From Pseudomonadota bacterium (GTDB lineage: Bacteria; Pseudomonadota; Gammaproteobacteria; Burkholderiales; Burkholderiaceae_C): a stretch of DNA of 64,000 bases. The position numbers and the translations under genes are program-made. Location of the stretch: positions 124,001 to 188,000 of the forward strand of contig JAIUPH010000037.1 in NCBI GenBank assembly GCA_020161065.1, written 5' to 3'. The notes under the pieces are model-generated. The model saw nothing but the letters and a program-made list of their open reading frames with translations, did not search any database and was not told the DNA's origin. Of this stretch, positions 58,034-64,000 are shown in pieces (within the stretch, counting starts at the first letter, position 1; the number at the start of each line of letters is the position of its first letter).

Positions 58034-58702
58034 GTGCGATTGCTGCTGGTCGAAGACGAGCCCACGCTGCGCGCCCAGCTGCGCGCGGGCCTGCAGGCCG
58101 CCGGCTACGCGGTGGACGAGGCCGGCGACGGCCGCGAGGCGCAGTTCCTCGGCGACACCGAGGCCTACGACGCCGTCGTGCTCGACCTCGGCCTGCCGCT
58201 GCTCGACGGCTTGTCGGTGCTCAAGCGCTGGCGCGATGGCGGCCGCGCGCTGCCGGTGCTGATCCTCACCGCGCGCGACAACTGGAGCGAGAAGGTCGCC
58301 GGCATCGACGCCGGTGCCGACGACTACCTGACCAAGCCCTTCCACATGGAAGAGCTGCTGGCGCGGCTGCGCGGCCTGATCCGCCGCGCCGCCGGCCAGG
58401 CCTCGCCGGTGCTGCGCTGCGGCGACGTGGCGCTGGACACGCGCAGCGGCCGCGTCACGCGGGGCGGGCAGGCGGTGGCGCTGACCAGCCATGAGTACAA
58501 GCTGCTGGATTACCTGATGCACCGGCCGGGCGCCGTGGTCTCGCGCGGCGAGCTCACCGAGCACCTCTACGCGCAGGACTTCGACCGCGACTCCAACACC
58601 ATCGAGGTCTTCGTCGGCCGCCTGCGCAAGAAGCTGCCGCCGGGGCTGATCGAGACCGTGCGCGGCCGCGGCTACCGGCTGGCGGCGCCGGTGAGCCCGT
58701 AG
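58034..58702 (+). CDS. OmpR-family response regulator (QseB/PmrA-like)
   Basis: The 222-residue regulator has a receiver domain with phosphoacceptor Asp in AVVLDLGLPLLDG (about residue 51), the conserved Thr in LTARDNW and Lys in YLTKPFHMEELLAR, and a winged helix (about 125-220) with SHEYKLLDYLMHRPGAVVSR and SNTIEVFVGRLRKKL. The start codon is GTG at 58034 (VRLLLVEDE). It lies in a PepSY-regulator-kinase operon divergent from the SHP operon and probably controls both. Confidence 0.92.
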   Translation: MRLLLVEDEPTLRAQLRAGLQAAGYAVDEAGDGREAQFLGDTEAYDAVVLDLGLPLLDGLSVLKRWRDGGRALPVLILTARDNWSEKVAGIDAGADDYLTKPFHMEELLARLRGLIRRAAGQASPVLRCGDVALDTRSGRVTRGGQAVALTSHEYKLLDYLMHRPGAVVSRGELTEHLYAQDFDRDSNTIEVFVGRLRKKLPPGLIETVRGRGYRLAAPVSP

Positions 58703-58711
58703 GCTGCAGCG

Positions 58712-60100
58712 ATGAGCCCTTGGCCGTGGACCGGCTCGCTGCGCCTGCGGCTGCTCGGCGCCACGCTGGTGACGCTGGCGCTGGCGCTGGTCGGCGCGCA
58801 CGGCTGGCTGACCAGCCTGTTCCGCGACCACGTGATGCAGCAGTTCGACCTCGGCCTCGCGCAGCAGCTCGACCAGTTGACGGCGCGGCTGGAGTTCGAC
58901 GCCGCCGGCCGGCCGCAGATCGACCGCGGCAGCATGACCGACCCGCGCTGGGAGCAGCCGTACGCGGGCCTGTACTGGCAGATCGAGTCGCTCGACGGCG
59001 CGCCGGGCCGGCGCCCGGCGGTGCTGCTGCGCTCGCGCTCGCTGTGGGACGCCGAGCTGCAACTGCCGGCCGATGCCCTGGCCAACGGCGAACGCCACCA
59101 GCACGACACCACCGGGCCGCGCGGCGAGGCCTTGCGCGCCGTCGAGCGCTCGCTGCAGGCCGGCGAGCCGGCCGCGTCGCGCTGGCGGCTGATCGTCGCC
59201 GGCGACCCGCGCGAGGCGATGGCCGCGGTGGCCCGCTTCAACGGCGTGCTGGCCGCCTCGCTCGCCGCGCTGGGCCTGCTGCTGGTGCTGGCGGCGCTGG
59301 CGCAGGTGGCCGTCGGGCTGGCGCCGCTGCGCGCCATGCAACGCGCGCTGCAGCAACTGCGCCAAGGCCGCTCGCAGCGCCTGCAGGGGCGCTTTCCGGC
59401 CGAAGTGCAGCCGCTGATCGACGACTTCAACGGCGTGCTCGAACGCAACGACGAGGTGGTGACGCGCGCCCGCGCGCAGGCCGGCAACCTGGCGCATGCG
59501 CTGAAGACGCCGCTGGCCATCCTCGGCCAGGCGGCGCGCGACGCCACGCCGGGCGGCGAGTTGCCGGCGCTGGTGGCCGAGCAGGTCGACCTTGCGCAAC
59601 GCCAGTTGAATTGGCACCTGGCCCGTGCGCGGGCGGCCGCCGCGCCGCACCGGCCGGGGCAGCGCACGGCGCTGGCCCCGGTGCTGGCCGGCCTGCTGCG
59701 CGCCATGGCCAAGCTGCACGCCGACCGCGACCTGCAACTGGCGGCCGCCGAGCCGACGGCCGGGCTGGCCTTCGCCGGCGAGGCGCAGGACCTGCAGGAG
59801 ATGCTGGGCAACCTGCTGGACAACGCCTGCCGCAGCGCGCGCCAGGCCGTCGGCGTGCGTGCCGAGCGGCAGGGGCCTTGGCTGCGCATCACCGTCGACG
59901 ACGACGGCCCCGGCATCGCGCCCGAGCAGCGCGAGGTTGTGCTGCAGCGCGGCGTGCGGCTCGACGAATCGCGCGCCGGCAGCGGGCTCGGCCTGGCGAT
60001 CGTGGTCGACCTGGCGCAAGGCTATGGCGGCGCGCTGACGTTGGGCACGGCGCCCGCCGGCGGGCTCAGCGCCTGCCTGTCGCTGCCGGCGGCCGATTGA
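58712..60100 (+). CDS. Sensor histidine kinase (QseC/PmrB-like)
   Basis: The 462-residue inner-membrane kinase has two membrane segments (about 10-32 and 174-196) enclosing a periplasmic sensor region of about 140 residues, a HAMP linker, the H-box in NLAHALKTPLAILGQA (about residue 257), the N-box NLLDNACRSARQAVG and the G boxes DDDGPGIAP and GSGLGLAIV. It pairs with the response regulator 9 bases upstream. The signal is unknown; the operon context suggests redox, oxygen or metal. Confidence 0.92.
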   Translation: MSPWPWTGSLRLRLLGATLVTLALALVGAHGWLTSLFRDHVMQQFDLGLAQQLDQLTARLEFDAAGRPQIDRGSMTDPRWEQPYAGLYWQIESLDGAPGRRPAVLLRSRSLWDAELQLPADALANGERHQHDTTGPRGEALRAVERSLQAGEPAASRWRLIVAGDPREAMAAVARFNGVLAASLAALGLLLVLAALAQVAVGLAPLRAMQRALQQLRQGRSQRLQGRFPAEVQPLIDDFNGVLERNDEVVTRARAQAGNLAHALKTPLAILGQAARDATPGGELPALVAEQVDLAQRQLNWHLARARAAAAPHRPGQRTALAPVLAGLLRAMAKLHADRDLQLAAAEPTAGLAFAGEAQDLQEMLGNLLDNACRSARQAVGVRAERQGPWLRITVDDDGPGIAPEQREVVLQRGVRLDESRAGSGLGLAIVVDLAQGYGGALTLGTAPAGGLSACLSLPAAD

Positions 60101-60141
60101 TCGTCCACGCCGATGCCGGCGTGGCACCGGCCCCGCCCCCT

Positions 60142-60147
60142 TAAGAT
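60142..60147 (+). promoter_or_regulatory. -10-like element close to the DUF1178 start codon
   Basis: TAAGAT ends 6 bases before the ATG at 60154 and no ribosome binding site is visible, which suggests a leaderless or nearly leaderless mRNA. Confidence 0.4.
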
Positions 60148-60153
60148 GGCGGC

Positions 60154-60639
60154 ATGAAAGTGCTGAACCTGCGTTGCGCCAGCGGCCACGGCTTCGAGGG
60201 CTGGTTCGCCTCGGAGGACGACTTCCTGACCCAGAACGGCCGCGGCCTGATCGAGTGCCCGGTCTGCGCCGACCGCACGGTGGTGCGGCTGCCCAGCGCG
60301 CCGCGGCTGAACCTGTCGGGCGCCAGCGAACCGCCGGCGCCGCCCGCCGCCCGCCCGCCCGCGAACCCCGCCCAGGCCGAACCGCGGACGACCGAGGGCC
60401 GCCCCCTGCCGCCCGAAATGCAGGCCGCCTGGCTGCAGGCGGTGCGCCACCTGATGGCCAACACCGAAGACGTGGGCGAGCGCTTTGCCGAAGAGGCGCG
60501 CCGCATCCACTATGGCGAGACGCCGCAGCGCGGCATCCGCGGCCAGACCACCGACGAAGAACGCCGCTCGCTCAGCGACGAAGGCATCGAGGTGGTCTCG
60601 ATCCCCGTGCCGCGGGCGCTGAAAGAGCCGCTGCAGTAG
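60154..60639 (+). CDS. DUF1178 family protein
   Basis: The 161-residue protein begins MKVLNLRCASGHGFEGWFAS, with a cysteine/histidine pair and a second pair ECPVCAD (about 35-38), suggesting a zinc ribbon. A Pro/Ala linker follows (about 58-85), then a conserved helical end (WLQAVRHLMANTEDVGERFAEEARRIHYGE, RGIRGQTTDEERRSL). It belongs to the DUF1178 family, common in alpha- and betaproteobacteria; function unknown. It stands alone between the sensor kinase and the convergent flavoprotein gene. Confidence 0.88.
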   Translation: MKVLNLRCASGHGFEGWFASEDDFLTQNGRGLIECPVCADRTVVRLPSAPRLNLSGASEPPAPPAARPPANPAQAEPRTTEGRPLPPEMQAAWLQAVRHLMANTEDVGERFAEEARRIHYGETPQRGIRGQTTDEERRSLSDEGIEVVSIPVPRALKEPLQ

Positions 60640-60701
60640 CCGCCGCAAGCGCGGCGGCGGCGATGACGGCGATGGCGCCGCCGACGACCAGCGCCGTTCT
60701 T

Positions 60702-62123
60702 TTAGCGCGTTAGCACGCGGTTCGGGTTGAGCCGGTTGTCGGGGTCCAGCGCGCGCTTGATCTGCCGCATCAGCGCGATGGCCACCGCGCTCTTGCGCTC
60801 GACGATCTCCTCGCGCTTGAGTTCGCCCACGCCATGCTCGGCGCTGATCGAGCCGCCGAAGCGCTGCACCGCGTCGTAGACGATGGTGTTGACCTCGTGC
60901 TCGCGCTCGGCCAGAAAGCGCCTGGCATCGCCGCCGGCCGGCGCCTGCACGTTGTAGTGCAGGTTGCCGTCGCCCAGGTGGCCGAAGTCGACCAGGCGCA
61001 CGCCGTCGATGCGCGCTTGCAGCGCGGCGTCGGTCTGCTCGACGAACTCGGGAATCGCCGACACCGGCAGCGCGATGTCGTGCTTGATGTTGAGCCCTTC
61101 CTCGGCCTGCGCCAGCGGGATCGACTCGCGCACCTGCCACAGGCCCTGGCTTTGCGCCAGGCTCTCGGCCACCGCGGCGTCGCCGATCAGGCCGCGCTCC
61201 AGCGCCTCGCCCAGCAGCGATTCGAAGCGCGCGCGCGCCTGCGCCTCGCCTTCGTTGTCGCTTTGCTCCAGCAGCACGGTCCAGGCGGCGCCCGGCAGCG
61301 GCGCCGGCAACTGCGGGAAATGCCGCGCCACCAGGTCCAGCGAGAAGCGGTTCATCAGCTCGAAGCCGGTGAGCCCGGCGCCCAGCCGCGCGCGCGCCAG
61401 CTCCAGCAGCGCCACCGCGTCGCGCACCGAGGCCAGCGCCGCCAGCGCCGTGGTGATGGCCGCTGGCTGCGGCACCAGCACCATGGTTGCCGCGGTGATG
61501 ACGCCCAGCGTGCCTTCGCTGCCGATGAAAAGGTCGCGCAGGTCGTAGCCGGTGTTGTCCTTGCGCAGGCCCGACAAGCCGTCCCACACCTCGCCGGCGG
61601 CGGTGACGACCTCCAGCCCCAGGCACAGCGCGCGTGCGTTGCCATAACGCAATACCTGCGTGCCACCGGCATTGGTGGCCAGGTTGCCGCCGATGGTGCA
61701 GCTGCCTTCGGCCGCCAGGCTCAGGGGCAGCAGCAGGCCTTGCGCGGCCGCCGCCTCCTGCGCGGCCTGCAGCACGCAGCCGGCCTCCACCGTCATCGCC
61801 AGGTTGGCCGCATCGATGCGGCGCACGCGGTTCAGCCGCTGCAGGCTCAGCAGCACCTGGGTGCCGCTGCCGTCGGGCACGCCGCCGCCCACCAGGCCGG
61901 TGTTGCCGCCCTGCGGCACCAGCGACAGGCCTTGCGCCGCGCACACGCGCAGCACCGCGGCCACCTCGGCCGTGCTGCCGGGCCGCACCACGGCCAGCGC
62001 CTTGCCGCGCCAGCGGCGGCGCCAGTCCTGCTCGTACGCGGCGAGGTCGCCTTCGGCCAGTACCTGGTCGGCGCCGACGGCGCTGCGCAGCGCCGCCAGC
62101 GCGGCGGTCTTGGCTATCGTCAT
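60702..62123 (-). CDS. FAD-binding oxidoreductase, GlcD/D-2-hydroxyacid dehydrogenase type
   Basis: The 473-residue flavoprotein has the PCMH FAD-binding domain (about 35-215) with VPQGGNTGLVGGGVPDG, AAEGSCTIGGNLATNAGG and DLFIGSEGTLGVIT, and the FAD-oxidase C-terminal domain with FGHLGDGNLHYNV and SAEHGVGELKREEI. It is of the D-lactate/glycolate/D-2-hydroxyglutarate dehydrogenase group; the actual 2-hydroxy acid cannot be told. The ATG at 62123 overlaps the stop of the DUF2069 gene by four bases, so the two are co-translated. Confidence 0.9.
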   Translation of the reverse strand: MTIAKTAALAALRSAVGADQVLAEGDLAAYEQDWRRRWRGKALAVVRPGSTAEVAAVLRVCAAQGLSLVPQGGNTGLVGGGVPDGSGTQVLLSLQRLNRVRRIDAANLAMTVEAGCVLQAAQEAAAAQGLLLPLSLAAEGSCTIGGNLATNAGGTQVLRYGNARALCLGLEVVTAAGEVWDGLSGLRKDNTGYDLRDLFIGSEGTLGVITAATMVLVPQPAAITTALAALASVRDAVALLELARARLGAGLTGFELMNRFSLDLVARHFPQLPAPLPGAAWTVLLEQSDNEGEAQARARFESLLGEALERGLIGDAAVAESLAQSQGLWQVRESIPLAQAEEGLNIKHDIALPVSAIPEFVEQTDAALQARIDGVRLVDFGHLGDGNLHYNVQAPAGGDARRFLAEREHEVNTIVYDAVQRFGGSISAEHGVGELKREEIVERKSAVAIALMRQIKRALDPDNRLNPNRVLTR

Positions 62124-62557
62124 GGGGCGGCGGCCTTGCGGCCTTTGGTCTTGGGCACGCGCAGCCGGATGTAGCGCACGCACAGCGCGAACAGCGCCAG
62201 CGCCAGCACCACCTCCGCCGCGGCCAAGGCTTGAGACAAGCCGTGCTCGCTGGTGGCGCGCACCAGCCCTTCGGTGACGTACAGCCACAGCAGCAGGCTC
62301 AACCAACGGTAGGTGTACAGCCGGTGGCGCAGCAAGCCGATGCCGCACAACGCCAGCGGCAGCGCCTTCAGCGCCAGCGTGCCGCGGCCGGTGGGCGCCA
62401 GCCACAGCTCCCAGGCCAAGCACAGCAGCAGCAGTGCCGCCAGCAGCGCCAGCGCCGCGCCGCGCGCCTGCCGCACCGCGGGCGGCGCCGGCCGGCTGGC
62501 ATCGGCCGACGCGACGGGGGCGGGTACGGGCGCGGGCGCGGGGGCTGACAAAGGCAT
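62120..62557 (-). CDS. DUF2069 family membrane protein
   Basis: The 145-residue protein has a Pro/Ala-rich N-terminus and four membrane segments (about 33-52, 60-78, 84-98, 110-128). Residues such as GIGLLRHRLYTYRWLSLLLWLYVTEGLVRA are typical of the DUF2069 inner-membrane family; function unknown. Its ATG lies 18 bases from the divergent yihY-like gene. In relatives wrbA often lies between the two; it is missing here. Confidence 0.87.
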   Translation of the reverse strand: MPLSAPAPAPVPAPVASADASRPAPPAVRQARGAALALLAALLLLCLAWELWLAPTGRGTLALKALPLALCGIGLLRHRLYTYRWLSLLLWLYVTEGLVRATSEHGLSQALAAAEVVLALALFALCVRYIRLRVPKTKGRKAAAP

Positions 62558-62575
62558 GCTGGCATCATAGCCAGC

Positions 62576-63862
62576 ATGCCCCCACCCGAAGAGCGGGCCG
62601 TGGTGAAGCCCGGCTCGCGGCTGGCCACCCAGGTCGCCACCCAGACCGCCGCGCTGCTGGACACGCTGCGCGACTGGCCCTGGGCCGACACCGTGCGCAC
62701 GCTGGGCCAGCGCTTCCGCGAAGACCGCCTGGGCTTGTCGGCCGGCAGCCTGACCTTCACGACGCTGATCGCGCTGGTGCCGCTGCTCACCGTGATGCTG
62801 GCCGTGTTCACCGCGTTCCCGATGTTCGGCAGCTTCCAGGGCGCGCTGGAGAAGTACTTCCTGCAAAGCCTGGTGCCCGAGGGCATCGCGCGGCCCGTGC
62901 TGCGCGCGCTGACGCAGTTCGCGGCCAAGGCGCGCAGCATGGGGTCGGTGGGCCTGCTGCTGTTGTGCAGCACGGCGCTGGCGATGATGCTGACCATCGA
63001 CCGCACGCTCAACGGCATCTGGCGCGTGCGCCGGCCGCGGCCGATCGCGCAGCGCGTGCTGGTCTACTGGGCCGGCCTCACGCTGGGCCCGCTGGCGGTG
63101 GGCATCAGCCTGACGGCCACCAGCTACGTGCTGTCGGCTTCGCGCGGGCTGGTCGGCGCGCTGCCGGGCGGCGTGGAGTTCGCCGTCGAGCTGCTGCAGT
63201 TCGCGCTGCTGGCCGCGGCGATGGCGGGGCTGTTCCACTACGTGCCCAACACCTTCGTGCGCTGGTCGCATGCCTGGGCCGGCGGGCTGTTCGTCGCCGT
63301 CGCCTTCGAGGCCGCGAAGAAAGGCCTGGCCTGGTACGTCGACGCGATGGGCACCTTCTCGGCCGTCTACGGCGCCTTTGCCGCGGTGCCCATCCTGCTG
63401 CTGTGGATCTACCTGGTGTGGCTGATCGTGCTGTTCGGCGCCGTCGTCGCGGCCTACGCGCCCAGCCTGCAGATGCGGCTGCTGCGCCGCCCCGAGGCGC
63501 CGGGCGACCGCTTCGCGCTGGCGCTGGAACTGCTGGCCCAGTTGCAGGTCGCGCGCAGCGGCGCGGCGCGCGGGCTGTCGCTGCACCAGATGGCCGCCGC
63601 GCTGCGCCAGGACCCGCTGCAGATCGAGCCGGTGCTCGACCGCCTGGTCGAGCTCGGCTGGGTCGGCCGCCTGGAAGAAGCCGGCGAACAACGCCTGGTG
63701 CTGCTGGCCGAACCGCAGACGCAGGCGCTGGGCCCGCTGGTCGACGCCTTGCTGCTGGCGCCGCGCGGCCTGGCGGCCGGGCTGGCGCAGGGCAGCGGGC
63801 TGTCGGACTGGACGCTGGCGCAGGCGCTGGCGACGAAATCGACGTCGAGTCGGGGCGCATGA
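62576..63862 (+). CDS. YihY/BrkB family membrane protein
   Basis: The 428-residue inner-membrane protein has six membrane segments in residues 40-300 with the family features RLGLSAGSLTFTTLIALVPLLTVMLAVFTAFP and FRVR/WRVRRPRPIAQRVLVYWAGLTLGP, PNTFVRWSHAWAGGLFVAVAFEAAKKGLAWYV and AAVPILLLWIYLVWLIVLFGAVVAA. A ~130-residue C-terminal extension after 300 looks like a winged-helix fold (LSLHQMAAALRQDPLQIEPVLDRLVELGWVGRLEE) and is absent from E. coli YihY. Earlier names (ribonuclease BN) are now considered wrong; function unknown. It overlaps the next gene by four bases. Confidence 0.88.
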   Translation: MPPPEERAVVKPGSRLATQVATQTAALLDTLRDWPWADTVRTLGQRFREDRLGLSAGSLTFTTLIALVPLLTVMLAVFTAFPMFGSFQGALEKYFLQSLVPEGIARPVLRALTQFAAKARSMGSVGLLLLCSTALAMMLTIDRTLNGIWRVRRPRPIAQRVLVYWAGLTLGPLAVGISLTATSYVLSASRGLVGALPGGVEFAVELLQFALLAAAMAGLFHYVPNTFVRWSHAWAGGLFVAVAFEAAKKGLAWYVDAMGTFSAVYGAFAAVPILLLWIYLVWLIVLFGAVVAAYAPSLQMRLLRRPEAPGDRFALALELLAQLQVARSGAARGLSLHQMAAALRQDPLQIEPVLDRLVELGWVGRLEEAGEQRLVLLAEPQTQALGPLVDALLLAPRGLAAGLAQGSGLSDWTLAQALATKSTSSRGA

Positions 63863-64000
63863 AGCACGCCGGGGCCGACACGCTGCGCCGGCTCGAGCCG
63901 CTGCTGCAGCGTCTGCGCGCGCTGCCGGATCTGGCCGAACGCAAGCCGGGCATCTTCTATCGCGGCGCATCGGCCTTTCTGCATTTCCACGACGATCCCG
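63859..64000 (+). CDS. Hypothetical protein (3' end outside window)
   Basis: The ATG at 63859 overlaps the yihY stop (ATGA) and the frame stays open to the window edge. The visible 47 residues contain LQRLRALPDLAERKPGIFYR and SAFLHFHDDP, a pattern I recall from small uncharacterised bacterial proteins, but I cannot name the family. The overlap with yihY suggests co-translation. Confidence 0.6.
   Translation, partial: MKHAGADTLRRLEPLLQRLRALPDLAERKPGIFYRGASAFLHFHDDP

Noticed and set aside
49386-60100. The redox island as a recently acquired mobile element
   Set aside because: Base composition and codon use look like the flanking genes and no integrase, transposase, tRNA target duplication or terminal repeat is visible at either side.

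Overview
The window is a stretch of bacterial chromosome with very high GC content. Third codon positions are almost all G or C. Its gene neighbourhoods are those of the betaproteobacterial order Burkholderiales: rlmE-ftsH-glmM, pstSCAB-phoU-phoB-phoR, rho-trxA, dnaX-ybaB-recR, rpsO-pnp, and tpiA-secG-tRNA-Leu-nuoA to nuoN. Type B L31 and the intergenic GC-rich hairpin repeats also fit. A relative of Rubrivivax or Leptothrix is my best guess, but this is inferred from gene order and protein style, not from a marker-gene comparison.

Layout: 1-2.9 kb holds a truncated sensor/MFS transporter fusion and an ABC-type substrate-binding protein. 2.9-7.6 kb holds RNA and protein housekeeping (yhbY, rlmE, ftsH, glmM), with a heat-shock-like promoter before ftsH. 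7.7-14.5 kb is a complete phosphate regulon (pstSCAB, phoU, phoB, phoR) behind a clear PHO box. 14.4-18.4 kb, on the minus strand, holds a membrane glycosyltransferase-like protein, rpmE, rho and trxA. 18.6-22.8 kb holds two overlapping signalling genes, a pseudokinase-HDOD protein followed by an active-looking kinase-HDOD-GAF protein. 22.8-34.7 kb holds the 4.5S RNA, a PurM-like protein, dnaX, ybaB, recR, tsaD, an aminotransferase, rpsO, pnp, a quinone oxidoreductase, tpiA, secG and tRNA-Leu. 34.8-49.4 kb is the complete 14-gene nuo operon (complex I), ended by a strong terminator.

49.5-60.1 kb is the most distinctive part, an accessory electron-transfer island. It has an AraC-type regulator, a decaheme cytochrome of the MtrA/PioA/DmsE type, an MtrB/PioB-type outer-membrane barrel and two diheme c4-like cytochromes. 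These face a convergent SHP / diheme cytochrome / cytochrome b561-like operon. That operon is divergent from a PepSY protein and a two-component system. The sequence encodes 17 CXXCH haem sites here. An evenly spaced fourfold TGAA/TTCA motif lies in the divergent promoter region and is a good candidate operator. 60.1-64.0 kb returns to housekeeping and poorly characterised genes: a DUF1178 protein, a GlcD-like flavoprotein, a DUF2069 protein, a YihY family protein and a truncated gene.

One finding concerns data quality. Inside nuoF a seven-residue stretch is replaced by sequence that closely resembles the end of an Illumina adapter followed by a run of 12 A. It keeps the reading frame but probably does not exist in the organism. 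I saw no insertion sequence, prophage, integrase or CRISPR array, and no stretch longer than about 300 bases without a gene.
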